This document shows positions 54,090 to 64,000 of a DNA stretch of 64,000 nucleotides, piece by piece. Every line of letters begins with the position of its first letter. Within the stretch, counting starts at the first letter, position 1. Position numbers and translations under genes: made by a program. The stretch comes from Adiantum capillus-veneris (Eukaryota; Streptophyta; Polypodiopsida; Polypodiales; Pteridaceae), in contig CM043966.1 in NCBI GenBank assembly GCA_014529385.2, forward strand, positions 92,300,587 to 92,364,586, in the 5' to 3' direction. Under the pieces are notes generated by a model. The model was not told the DNA's origin. It saw only the letters and a program-made list of their open reading frames with translations, and did no database searches.

Positions 54090-54318
54090 CAAGAAGCTTG
54101 ATAGCTTGAAGCTCCCTCATTTTGTTATTAAGAGTTCAAGTGTGAGTATGAGACAAAGATACGAGTCTCCCTAAGTACAAAGTACCACCACACATGCGTA
54201 TAGTGTGTATATGTGGTTACACGGGGGAAAAACCTGTAGCCAGTACTAGAGTAGAAAGTGCCCGTGTGTAGGGAAACGGTTCACATCACAACTACCCAAG
54301 GGACACATGAGTGTAACA
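53982..54318 (-). repeat. Element A 5' LTR, shared with a second copy
   Basis: 337 bp, plus-strand ends TGTTGGGTG and GTGTAACA. It carries a CA microsatellite (about 54040-54088) missing from the 3' LTR. One side has the PBS and gag of A. The other side has a polypurine tract and RNase H end of another A-family copy, so this LTR serves as 5' LTR of one element and 3' LTR of another. Confidence 0.82.
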
Positions 54319-54516
54319 AACCCCCCTGGAGTGAATGATGTGAACATGTACAGGGAGGTGACAGATCAGCCCCCACATGGTAACAAGCCTAAAGCTTTGC
54401 GAAAAGCTTCAAAATTTTCCCTTGGAAGAGCTTTGGTGAACAAGCCTACCACATTGTCTTGTGTAGGTACATACGCCAAATCAATATCTCCTGCATGTAG
54501 CCGCTCTCTGACATAG
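54319..54516 (-). pseudogene. RNase H end of a second A-family element
   Basis: A polypurine tract (CCAGGGGGGTT-type, 54319-54328) and then the C-terminal block ERLHAGDIDLAYVPTQDNVV, closely matching 2671-2855 of element A. At about 54516 the likeness ends abruptly in unrelated exon-like sequence. This is therefore a fragment of a second element, not part of A. Confidence 0.82.
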
Positions 54517-55290
54517 TGATAATCACTTATTGAATATACCAACTTCATCCAAAAATGATTGAACGTTCCATGCAGGGAGTTGGTTCTCTTTAAAAGGATG
54601 TCAAGCTGTTTAGCAACAATCTTACCATAGTGCTTATCATTGAAGAGGCCAGCTATGTTTTTGCGATTCAATATGATCCTGTAATGGGCCGAGAAGGTGG
54701 TTATGCTATGCTCCACTTCCTTGTCAAGGTGAAACAAAGATTTGTGCAAGCATTTTAGTAGTAAGATATGTGAAAGTTTATGAATATAAACCTAAGAAGG
54801 ATAGATGCACTCACTTGATGGATTGCACTCTTTTCTTAATTCCTTGCGAGCCAACTTTCAAGTCCTCGAAAGTCTTTTAATTTTCTTTCTCTTTGGCAAA
54901 GACCTAGAGCTTTTTTTTTCCCTCTGAGTTGTTGTGTAATCTACTTGATGGTCTCCTTGCTGCCTTCAAACTGTTGATCACATTGAACGACTTTCTGGTG
55001 TAAGCAGACATTCTTGTTGTATACAATATCTCTCTCTTGTTTTTGCAGAACGTCATTTCTTGTAGCCAACTTCTTAGTGTAGCCATACAAGACATGGTGG
55101 CCATCTCCAACATAGTTCACTAAGGATGTAATATCCTTAAAAGGTGGATTGGAGTTTGTAACGGGATGATTTGAATACATTCTGCCGTCCACCACATTTT
55201 TCATGTCTTGTGATCTTAAGTTCTCCTTCAAAACTTCAGAAAGCGTCTTCTATTTGTTTTTGTTGCAGAGGGGTTCATACTCTCGTGAGA
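54517..55290 (-). pseudogene. Exon-like fragments of an unrecognised gene
   Basis: Two protein-like blocks on the minus strand. The first (about 55270-54840) reads LKENLRSQDMKNVVDGRMYS, then KDITSLVNYVGDGHHVLYGY and a charged, coiled-coil-like stretch (NDVLQKQERDIVYNK), with stops at the 54944 and 54855 regions. It ends at a GTGAGT that resembles a 5' splice site. After about 110 bp, a second block starts behind ACCTTGACAAG (54720 region) with EVEHSITTFSAHYRIILNRK and KHYGKIVAKQLDILLKRTN, until it meets the copia fragment. The layout suggests a host gene with a short intron, broken by the copia insertion. No family is recognised. Confidence 0.4.
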
Positions 55291-56339
55291 GCTCTATGTG
55301 CATGTCCCGGGGGATTCACTCTATATACAAAATGGGATGCCACTTGCGAGTGGACAACTTTGATGAAACCCCTATATACGACTCATATTAGGGAATATGA
55401 CCCCTCTTTCTACTCTTATACGACAATCAATGAAGAAAACTATCATACCCCTATCTTACATATAAAATTTAGGTCTCACATGATCTAACTAAGTAAAAAT
55501 AGTCAAAGAGTGTCTAGAAAAGTGATTGGCAATGTACTAAGGAACCACTTATATTGATAGCTAGATGTACCTTCAATGTGTCTTAGTTTGACTTTCAAAC
55601 TATGTGCCCAATCAGCCTACATGGCTGCTCGTCCAATTCTGACCCATCCGGATCTGGTGTAAATCAACCCTTGACCTACTCCAAATCAAGCCTTATCTAT
55701 GACCGACTTGATGCAAAATTTTATGTGTGACCTGATAAAAAACTTCCCCTAAATTCATTTGAGTTCTAGTGCACACTGGTGCAAGTAATCAACCTGGGTC
55801 GGGGCCCCCCACCCCATAAATATGGTACCCCCCTCCCTTTTTTTTAATCTTGGGAGATAAATTATTCAGGGCCTTCCCCTAACTTATACGCTTATGTAGC
55901 TTGTAAAAAAACCCCCCTCCCTTGAACTTACGTGGTGCGGTAAGTTTTCCATGGTGAATCCCTTGGGGTGCATGTGATATACATCTCTCCTATTACTCAT
56001 AGAAGTTCTTCATGGAGAAGCTACAAGTGTCGACTAAGACATGAGTGATCGAAATTTTTTGTAGAAGGAGGTCGAGGAAATTGAAGAATCGCAATTTGAA
56101 TATCGCGTGCACGAGAGAGAACGTAGGAGGGAATGGGGGGAAGAAGGAGGCAGAGCTTAGTTTTCAAAAATACAGAAGATTGAGATATTTGGCATTGAAT
56201 TCAATAGCCGCCGCGCACAGAGAAGTGTTATCATGACTAGAATATTTTTTGGGTTTTTTAATAAACATACCTTGCATGAATAAGATATCCAAATTTTAGA
56301 AAACAGGTATGAAAAAGGATTAAAATGAATTTTCTATTA
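55291..56339. other. No supported gene
   Basis: AT-rich sequence with C-rich patches near 55810-55920. Short open frames here have no protein-like pattern. No terminal repeats, RNA gene or transposon ends are seen. Confidence 0.5.
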
Positions 56340-57175
56340 TCTCTCTCTACGGTGACATGGCATTTCTTACAAGGCCCAAATTTCAGTCCAAACATTTCCT
56401 AATGTGAGATAGTCAATTTTACCGTACTCGATCTACTAAAAGACTTATGTTACAGATGTAGATCAACTCTCACAATGGGAGAAGTACTTACCTCTTGTAG
56501 AGTATGCATACAATAACACTTTCCATACTTCTACGGGAAAAGCACCTTTTGAAATCATTGAGGGAAGACGTAAAAGTCCCTTGCTACTTAAAGTACAAGA
56601 AAAGATCTTTGCTGCACCGATGAGTATAACCGTGACCTACAAGAATCTTTAAAAAAGATTAAGGAGGCTATATCCATCTCTCAACAAAGGCAAAAAGATG
56701 TTGCTAACAAGCACAAAAGGGCCTTAACGGTTAAAGAAAATGATTGGATCTTACTTAAGTTTCCCAAGGCTCGTTTGAGGCAAACGACATGCAAAAACCC
56801 TACGGGCCATCAGAAGTATTATGATACATTAGCAAAAAGACATTAGGGTCCTTTTCAAATCCTTAAGCCAATTAAAGAGATGGATTATCAATTGAACTTT
56901 CGTAACTATTGGCTCATACACAGTGCTTTTCATGTGAGCCTACTTAAGCCCTACAAAGGAGATCCACCAAGTGAACCAATTATTGAAGAGCCTCCTGAAA
57001 TCGAAGACCCAAAAGAGGTGCTACAACCCAAAGATTTCCTTTGGCATGAAGACAAGGTACTACAACATGGTAAGATTATCTGATGATATTAAGTTGAAAA
57101 TTATCCTTTGGAAGATGCTAGATAGATACAAGAAATACAGCTTAAAGATTGTATAAACCTTGTCAATGCTTACAA
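56340..57175 (+). pseudogene. Element H integrase end and chromodomain
   Basis: After a badly decayed start around the catalytic Glu (EIVNFTVLDLLK near 56410), the frame reads QWEKYLPLVEYAYNNTFHTS and TGKAPFEIIEGRRKSPLLL. Further pieces are QQRQKDVANKHKRALTV and LIHSAFHVSLLKPYKGDPP. The final part, ILEE-like EPPEIEDPKEVLQPKDFLWH then VENYPLEDAR with flanking stops, matches a chromodomain in layout. At least two frameshifts and five stops are present. Confidence 0.8.
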
Positions 57176-57517
57176 TGCTACATTAGAGTAAGCAAATGTA
57201 CAAATTTCTTTTAAGTGACCAATTTTTTAATCTTATAAGACTATTTCTCTTTTTATTGTACACAAATTCAAATAGTATCCATGCTTAGAATCATGTTTGT
57301 GATGACGACATCTCTCAAACACCAAGTAGAATTTGTCACTCTACTTGGGATAATGGAATGGACTAAAGAGCACACATGCTTGCGGCAGTTATGTCTCCCA
57401 AGCACCAAATTGATTAGTCATCCCTCTTGGAAAGATGTTGTTCTACCCGCTACGCAAGACTGACTAATGACTAAGGCTTTATCTCTTCCACCTCATAGTC
57501 GAGGACGGCTATGATTT

Positions 57518-57531
57518 CAAGAGAGAGGTAA
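57518..57531 (+). other. Polypurine tract of element H
   Basis: TCAAGAGAGAGGTA and the following A precede the TGTCA LTR start. The reversed equivalent precedes LTR I at 63660-63675. Confidence 0.65.
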
Positions 57532-59174
57532 TGTCAAAAAAATATAATATCTAACCAACCCAAATGATTTTCTCATATTAAATTGATCATTTAATGTGGG
57601 AGAATAGACGGGAACAAGGGTTAGAATATAGACATATGCTTTCGAGTCTATCTCTCGGGGCCAATGGTAAAGGAGCCCAAAGGAGAGATGGTATGTCAAA
57701 GAGAAATGATATAAAATGGAGCTTAAAAGACCTTAGGGTTAGCTTCATTAAAGACCTCCAAAGGTTAGTGTTAAAAGTCCTTTGACCTTAGGTAAGCTAG
57801 GGTTGAGCTTGAGGTGGGAACCCAACCCAAGCTTGAGATGCTTGTAATGCTTGATTGACTAAGGTGCTTGAGGTGCTTGTCATGCTTAATGACTAAGGTG
57901 ATTGAGGTGCTTGTCATGCTTTTTCTTACTAAGATGCTTGAGGTTCTTGTCGTACTTGCCAACTAAGGACCTTGAGGTGCTTGTGGGAACACTACCCAAG
58001 CTTGAGGTGCTTTGACATGCTTGCTAACTAAGGTGCTTGACGGTAAGATGTTAAAAACGTTAAATCCCATCCCTACAAGAGAGGGGGCGAGCCCTAAATC
58101 TAGGAGGATGAGAGAGAAAACACACACCCTCACACAAGACAAGCTTGGTACAAAAGAAAGCAAATAGGAAACTTGTAAATCTCCTCCTCATGTTTCCCTC
58201 ATGGTGTGCCTAAAGCATATTGGTTAACCTCCCAAGGGGTCCATTGATAAATTAGTTAATTTAATTAATTGTTTTTGCATTTATCAAGTCCCCTCTCTCA
58301 AAGGGAAAATGGGGACACTTGTCCCAAGACTACCCTTGTTGCTTGTTATGGATCCTACATGTGATTGGCCAGAGGCTTGCAAGGGTCCAATGACCTTCAA
58401 GCATGACCAACAAAGGGAGGGATGACCAAAGCAAGAAGGGGGGCTACTTGGGGGGTATACTATCCCACACACACTCACACACACTCTCATTGTGTGAAGT
58501 GAAAAGTGCAAGGGATCCATCTCCTTCTCCAAGCTTGTAGAGAAGTTGAGAGCCTACACCAACACTCTTGGCTATGGAATGCAAATCCAACAAAGAGCCA
58601 TGCTTCAATGATTAAGCTTGCCATCTTCTCCATCTTCATTACTATGCTACTATGTATGCTAGCAAGAAGAGTGATGATAAGTGAGGAACTATTTCTTTCT
58701 CCTATGGAATGTTTCTTCTTCCTCTTCCCTACCCTCATTCCCTGCTAGCTCTCTCCACCTTCAAAGGTGTTTGAGGCCTTGGGACTGAGGCTTGGGATAG
58801 TTAATGCTTCTTGCGAAGTTTATATTATGCTCATGATGCATGAAGCTTTCCATCCGACATTGCATCACCTAGGTCACAAGGAACACAAAGATTGTATTGT
58901 ACGAAGTCTCTCTTAATGGGAGAATCTATAATACAAATGCCTATTGGAGGGGGGACCGTCTCCACATAAATTCGGTCCCCAACTATTGTCATGTTCTCTA
59001 AACTCTCTCTCTCTTGCAAAAGTATTATTCATGACAAGTTAATTAAGCAGTATGTTTATGTTTCTACCATCAATTAAGTTAACCCTCTATGCACTTAAAG
59101 TAATCTCACAAAAATGTTTTTTCTAAGTTTCCTAATTCCTCTACTCTCAAAGTACATAGGCCATTTCAATTACA
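57532..59174 (+). repeat. Element H 3' LTR
   Basis: 1,643 bp from TGTCAAAAAAAT to CAATTACA, matching G and I in reverse. It includes the minisatellite with core GCTTGAGGTGCTTG at about 57820-58040. Its last 200 bp are more diverged than the rest. Confidence 0.85.
57820..58040. repeat. Minisatellite in LTR H
   Basis: Irregular tandem units with cores such as AGGTGCTTGAGGTGCTTG and spacers like TCATGCTTAATGACTA. It is longer than in G or I. Confidence 0.8.
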
Positions 59175-60690
59175 CAAGAGTTATGATGGTGAGTGGGTGC
59201 CACAAGTGCTCACCAAAGGTGCTTGGATATAGATACAACCATCTACTATTGGCCCTCATTGTGTTTGAAACCGTGCAAACTTGGATCATCATTGGCCCAA
59301 GCAAAGCTCCTTGGATTTAAGAATTGCAAGGATAAAGGGACCGTAGCCATTCTCCAACGTGTTTTCTCAATGTCAAGCATGCAATTGCAATAGCTTGCTT
59401 GATTGGAAACACATTGTAAGTACATGTTTTGATAATACAAAGCTGGGTGTGAAGTCACATGGAAATGTTTTTATGGCTTCAAAATTATGTTTTGGCTTTC
59501 TTTTGCAGTCATATTTCCATCTACATTGGTGGAGCATTAGCCACTTCATAGCCTCTCCAATGCATTCAATGCTATACATGCAGATATTGGAGCAAAACAT
59601 TTTGCACACCTTTGCCCAACCAAATTGGTTCAAATAAGAATTTTCTCCTATTTACATTCATATATTGTACCTACTATTATGCAAGGTTATGGAAATCTTG
59701 AACCCATCAATGTATCTTACTTATTTAATCGGAGTAGCCACAACCAAATTTAGGTTCCATAGCATATTTCAAGAAAAAGATGGTAATAAATGTCCAAAAC
59801 TTCTTGAAATATTCTAAAGCTTCAAGGTATCTGGGCTTGATTTGGTGTTTTCATGTTCATTGTTTTGTGCATATCTTTACAGAGTTTGCATTTGCAGAGA
59901 CAACCACAATGCTTGTATGTAAAGATGTGTAGTACGAGGATTTAGGGAGGCTTTTGGAAGAGAATCAAGGTTTTGTAGAGGGCATGCACAATGGAGATAG
60001 GTACCACTGGAGGGTTGGAGCATCACATATTGGGATGTGCTATTTAAAATCCCACACCTACTTGTACATACAATTTCTGCAATATGATTGCTAGATGTGC
60101 AAGTTTGGAGTGTGGACTCCTTTATAGGTTGTAGATGGAGCTATTTCAAGCTTTGGCATTATAGTGAGATGCTCAATGATGCTTTGTAAGTTTTCCAAGT
60201 GAAGAAGCATTGAACTCTTACCCATGTGCAAGAATATTTAGCAATTATGGGTTTTGAGGACCTTCAACAAGCTCAATTTTTGTCCAAGGTCACAAGGTGA
60301 TGATGTTTTCACGAAAGTTTTAGTTTATCAAAGTTTGACATTAATTCCTTCACTTATTGTTGAATGTTTTTAGATTTGAAAGGGAATAGAAGACAAAATG
60401 AAGGTCGACGATGATTGGGGCATGGATGCAACTATGCTATCACTCTTGTAGATTCATAACTCTTACATTTTTGGAAAAAACCCCCTTTGTAATCAATTTT
60501 TTAACTTTGGCACATTTTGGACTTTGAATATAATTTTTCAATCAACAATAGCGGTCTTGTGTACAATTTGTTTCGGTACCATTTTCACACCCATTTTTTT
60601 AGTGTGATCTATGTGTCCCATTTGAAAAAGGCATTTTACTGAGATGTTTTTGGAAAAAGTGCATTATATTAAAAATGCCACCTTTATAAA
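59175..60690. other. No supported gene
   Basis: AT-rich sequence between LTR H and the G run. Short frames such as 59114-59320 and 59359-59637 have no recognisable pattern and start inside or beside the LTR. No repeats above background are seen. Confidence 0.5.
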
Positions 60691-60691
60691 A

Positions 60692-60709
60692 GGGGGGGGG
60701 GGGGGGGGG
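60692..60709 (+). repeat. Run of 18 G
   Basis: An unbroken G run just upstream of a decayed gene. It could form a G-quadruplex; its exact length may be a sequencing or assembly estimate. Confidence 0.85.
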
Positions 60710-60756
60710 TCTTGATAACTCATTCTCAATTTTAACTTTGGCAACCCTTGAGCTCT

Positions 60757-61749
60757 TCCACTTTATGTCAACATTGCAAACCAGATATGTATGCATCCAT
60801 AGCCTCTGGTTCTGTACTTACATCCACCCCTTCTTCATGCTTCACCCTCTTCCTTGAGGACACCAACTACAAAGGAAAGTTGGAACTTCACACCTTTGTC
60901 ACTCATCTCAATGACCTTGATGCCACAATTGCCCTCCACATGGATGCATTCGCAGAGATTTCAGCATTCATCATGAAACACTTCATCAAATATGTTGTAA
61001 CTATCCCCCTACATGAAGGGATCTGGGTGTCTTGCAATCTCTTGTTCTACATCCACAAAGGAGATTTCCCCTTCTCTAAGCGGTTGAGACGGTTCCAAGA
61101 AATTGCTGCCAATGTAGGCCATTTCTTGGACGAGCAGGCCCCAGGGGTACTAGCATTGAAGAAGCACAAATTGGGGGTGGAGTACCTTTCTTGCTTGGCT
61201 ACTTTCATCTTCCTTGTTAGCAAGAAACCCAATTTGGAGGAGGTGCAACTACCACACCTTTAGGTTGGCTCCATCATCAAGGTTTCCAAGGAGCAGCAAG
61301 GTGTCCATGTGAAGCCTTTGATTGAAGCTAGACACTTCAGCTCAAGGACCCTAGGGGGCTTGAAAAAGTGGTTGAATAACCCATTTTTGTGGAAATCACT
61401 ATTGTCACTCCAGAGGATTCTCCACTGATGGATGAGGAAATCCCAAAAGTAGAGATCGGTCGCTTATCATGGTAGTGGATGGGGAGGAGTTTCTCTTTTT
61501 GCATGACTTGGAAAAATTGTTCAGCCTATGCATGGATAAGTGCTTGAGTGTCCTATGCACCAGTGCCAAATTTTCCCTAGAATCCACACTAGATTCCCTT
61601 GAAAGAAATATCTTAAAACACGATGACTCCGTCACTGACACTATCACATTTGTGTATGCGAAGGTTTTGATAGTAGAGTAGTTGCATGTGGTAGAGGAAA
61701 ATTCTCAAGCCACGTAATCCAAATTTGTGATGCAAGGATGCCTATTCCA

Positions 61750-61786
<37 letters not shown>

Positions 61787-61893
61787 TATTGATGAGCCAA
61801 ATTTTGTGGGTGTGGTGAAGTCATGGATTGACTTGGATGCTAAGGGCAATAGAGTGAAGGAGGACAAGGAGAAGGAGGTAAATTCTTTCCTAC
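60757..61893 (+). pseudogene. Decayed unknown gene with polyproline tract
   Basis: The frame from 60748 to TAG at 61261-61263 reads like true protein: CFTLFLEDTNYKGKLELHTF, VTIPLHEGIWVSCNLLFYIH, KRLRRFQEIAANVGHFLDEQ and VEYLSCLATFIFLVSKKP. The same frame continues past the TAG with GSIIKVSKEQQGVHVKP, then shifts to VEITIVTPEDSPLMDEEIPK and again to FLHDLEKLFSLCMDKCLSV. After a further break, ATG near 61741 reads MPIPV, about 15 Pro from the C run, then IDEPNFVGVVKSWIDLDAKG and a charged end before GTAAAT, a possible 5' splice site at about 61880. This suggests a spliced host or TE gene of over 350 residues with several breaks. No family is recognised. Confidence 0.4.
61753..61796 (+). repeat. 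Run of 44 C, in frame as polyproline
   Basis: Bases 61753-61796 are all C. Together with the next T they keep an open frame from MPIPV through polyproline into IDEPNFVG. On the minus strand it would be a 44-base G run with strong quadruplex potential. Run length in raw assemblies is often unreliable. Confidence 0.85.
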
Positions 61894-62049
61894 TTTCAAA
61901 GTTGTTCTTTCTCACCTTAATTTCCTTATTCTGATCCTTGATTGGTTTACGATAGGATATCCTAGAGCTTGACGAGTTTGCAACATGCATAGGTGGCAAG
62001 TGAACAGCCTTATAGTTCTCCCTTGCATATTACATAAGAAAACTTCCAC

Positions 62050-63659
62050 TGTAATGGAATTTTCCTATTAAATTTGAGAGTAGCGGAATTTAATGAGAGT
62101 ACTTTTAAGAAATGATTTTGTGAGCATAGCGGGTTGACATAATTGAAGATAGAAACATAATCATAGCAATTAGTTAACTTGGCATAGACAATACTTTTGC
62201 AAGAGAGAGAATTTAGAGAACATGACAACAGTTGAGGACCGGATTTATGTGGAGACGGTCCCCCCTCCAATAGGCATTTGTATTATGATTTCTCCCATAA
62301 AGAGAGACTTGTTGCAATACATTCTTTGTGTTCCTTGTGACCTAGGTGAAGCAATGAAGATGGAAAGCTTCATGCATCACCATCATAGCATAACCTAAAC
62401 TTGAAGAAAGCTTTAACTATACCAAGCCTCAGTCCCAAGACCTCAAACACCTTCGAAGGTGGAGAGAGCTAGCAGGGAATGAGGGTAGGGAAGAGGAAGA
62501 AGAAACATTTCATACGAGAAAGAGCTAGTTCCTCACTTATCATAACTCTTGTGCTAGCATACATAATAGCATAGTAATGAAGAAGAAATAGATGGCAAGC
62601 TCAAGCATTGAAGCATGGATCTTGGATGGATTTGCACTCCATAGCCAAGAGTGTTGGTGTAGGCTCTCAACCTCTACTTGGTTCGAGAAGGAGAGGGAGC
62701 TCTTGCACTTTGCATATTACACAATGAGAGTGTTTGTGAGTGTGTGTGGGTGAGTATACCCCCTAAGCACCCCCCTAGCTTTCTTGGGTCGACCCCCCCT
62801 TGTAGCTCATGCTTGAAGCTCATTGGACCCCTCCAGGCCTAGCCAATCACAAGCAGGAGCCATTACAAGCAACATGGGTAGCCTTGGGACAAGTGTCTCC
62901 CTTTCCTCTTTGAGAGAGAGGACTTGATAAATGCAAAATCATATAATTAAATATCCTAAATTATCATTGGACCCCTTGGGTGGCCAACCAATAGGTTTCA
63001 GGCACACCATGAGGGCAACATGAGGAGGAACTTGACAAGTGTCCTTGCTGCCTCTTCAAGCTGGGGCTTCCCTTGTGTGTGTGTGTGTGTTCTCTCTCAT
63101 CCCCCCCCCTTGTAGGCTCGCTCCCCTCCTTGTAGGGATCTTTTTGACTTTGGATGAGCAAGCCCCTTAGTCATCAAGCATGACTAAGCACTTGAAGTAG
63201 GCGGTGTTCCCACAAGCATCTCAGGCAAGCTTCTCAAGGCACTTCAAGCACCTTCATCATGCACCAAGTCAAGCACCTCAAGCATGGATCTAGTTAAGCA
63301 CCTCAAGCATGACAAGAACCTCAAGCAGGACAAGCACCTCAAGCACGACAAGCACCTCGAGCTTGGGTCGGGTTCCCACCTCAAGCTCAGCCCTAGCTTA
63401 CCTAAGGTCAAAGGACTTTTACACACATTATTGGAGGTCTTCAATGAAGCTAACCCTAAGGTCTTATGCTCCATTGGTTAGCCTTGCTCTTGATAGACCA
63501 TCTCCCATTTGGGCCCCTTTACTATTGGCCCCGTATTGAGATAGATCTATAAGCACATATCTATATCTTAACACTTGTTCCCATTTATTCTCCCACATTA
63601 AGTGATCAATTTAATATGAGAAAATCATTTGGGTTGGTTAGATATTAGATTTTATGACA
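62050..63659 (-). repeat. Element I 3' LTR
   Basis: 1,610 bp, closely similar to solo LTR G (1,600 bp) along its full length, including the minisatellite at 63240-63365. Confidence 0.9.
63240..63365. repeat. Minisatellite in LTR I
   Basis: Tandem imperfect units around CAAGCACCTCAAGCA, as in LTR G at 12782-12905. Confidence 0.8.
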
Positions 63660-64000
63660 TTACCTCTCTCTTGAAATCATAGTCGTCCTCGACTATGAGG
63701 TAGAAAAGATAAAGCCTTAGTCATTAGTCAATCGTACTTAGCGGGTAGAGGATCCCTTTTTTACCCTGCGACATCTTTCCAAGATGGATGACTAATCCAT
63801 TTGGTGCTTGGGAGACATAGCTGCCGCAAGCATGTCTGCTCTTTAGTCCATTTCATTCTCCCAAAGTAGAGTGACAAATTCTACTTGGTGTTTGAGAGAC
63901 GTCGTCATCACAAACATGATTCTAAGCATGCATACTAGTTAAATTTGTGCACAATTAAAAAGAGGATTAGTCTTATAAGACCAAAACATGAGTCATTTAA

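Larger units (their letters stand above)
2431..54318 (-). mobile_element. Ty1/copia element A, interrupted by nested insertions
   Basis: One minus-strand copia element can be followed through five separated blocks: 5' LTR 53982-54318, gag 53685-52995, gag zinc knuckle to integrase 50283-49111, integrase 43607-43305, and integrase C-terminus, RT and RNase H 4850-2717, then the 3' LTR 2431-2670. Domain order and orientation fit throughout. At the D insertion and at the B-family solo LTR the frame stays in register once one target-site copy is removed. About 51.9 kb of window is therefore one copia locus of roughly 5 kb plus its insertions. Both LTRs share ends (TGTTACAC...CCAACA in element sense). 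Stops in gag and pol make it defective. Confidence 0.88.
56340..59174 (+). mobile_element. Element H: 5'-truncated chromovirus Ty3/gypsy
   Basis: Only the integrase end, a degenerate chromodomain, a polypurine tract and the 3' LTR (57532-59174) are present. The left end is ragged at or before 56340, with no 5' LTR or target duplication found. The LTR is the reverse complement, at family level, of solo LTR G and LTR I, which fixes the orientation of all three. Confidence 0.82.
62050..64000 (-). mobile_element. Element I: 3' end of a G/H-family chromovirus
   Basis: The LTR 62050-63659 (TGTAATGG to TTTATGACA on plus) is followed by internal sequence that matches, in reverse, 57210-57531 of element H. 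The polypurine tract and the internal region lie at higher coordinates, so this is the 3' LTR of a minus-strand element that continues past the window. The 340 internal bases shown are the untranslated part between pol and PPT. The target duplication cannot be tested. Confidence 0.85.

Noticed and set aside
60692-61796. G and C runs as telomeric or integration-end signals
   Set aside because: There are no TTTAGGG-type repeats. The C run is in frame inside protein-like sequence, so a coding tract is the simpler reading.
57532-63659. H and I LTRs as terminal inverted repeats of one large element
   Set aside because: Each LTR has its own polypurine tract and gypsy internal sequence on its outer side, so they belong to two separate elements that face each other.

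Overview
The window looks like nuclear DNA of a land plant with a large, retrotransposon-packed genome. It is AT-rich and has no rRNA, tRNA or intact host gene. Nearly everything is LTR retrotransposon: Ty1/copia, plant chromovirus-type Ty3/gypsy, and Tat-like Ty3/gypsy carrying a second, plant-type RNase H. The host lineage cannot be fixed from sequence alone. My weak guess is a seed-free plant such as a fern or bryophyte, because the few non-TE fragments do not resemble familiar flowering-plant genes.

Layout. Bases 1-2430 hold two decayed, unrecognised coding regions. From 2431 to 54318 lies one minus-strand Ty1/copia element (A), broken apart by later insertions. Element C (4855-43304, minus), a gag-only element with about 1.75 kb LTRs, sits in the integrase gene of A. 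Both LTRs of C are themselves interrupted. The 3' LTR holds a complete Tat-like gypsy element B (4989-17774, plus), whose pol carries a solo LTR G (11604-13203). The 5' LTR holds a chromovirus F (23057-42971, minus), whose 5' LTR carries a second Tat-like element E (33029-42207, plus). Further along A are a complete small-LTR copia D (43613-49105, plus) and a solo LTR of the B family (50288-52990). Two chains are four deep: A>C>B>G and A>C>F>E. Target-site duplications (TSDs) support most boundaries. Removing D, G and the B-family solo LTR with one TSD copy puts the host reading frame back in register.

The A 5' LTR (53982-54318) is followed by the 3' end of a second A-family copy (54319-54516), as if two elements shared an LTR. 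Beyond it are exon-like remnants of an unknown minus-strand gene (54517-55290), the 3' part of a chromovirus H (56340-59174, plus), a decayed unknown gene with a 44-base C run that encodes polyproline (60757-61893), and the 3' end of a same-family element I (62050-64000, minus) that leaves the window.

How the genes work together. Each full element has the usual Gag, protease, reverse transcriptase, RNase H and integrase with LTR promoters, a primer-binding site (PBS) and a polypurine tract (PPT). None is intact: every pol has stops or frameshifts, so mobility would depend on other copies. The most unusual content is a small tandem pair of related ORFs (7696-8148) between the PBS and gag of B. 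A gap-free relative sits at the same place in E (35198-35308). B-family elements also make 4-bp TSDs, whereas D, F and G make 5-bp TSDs.
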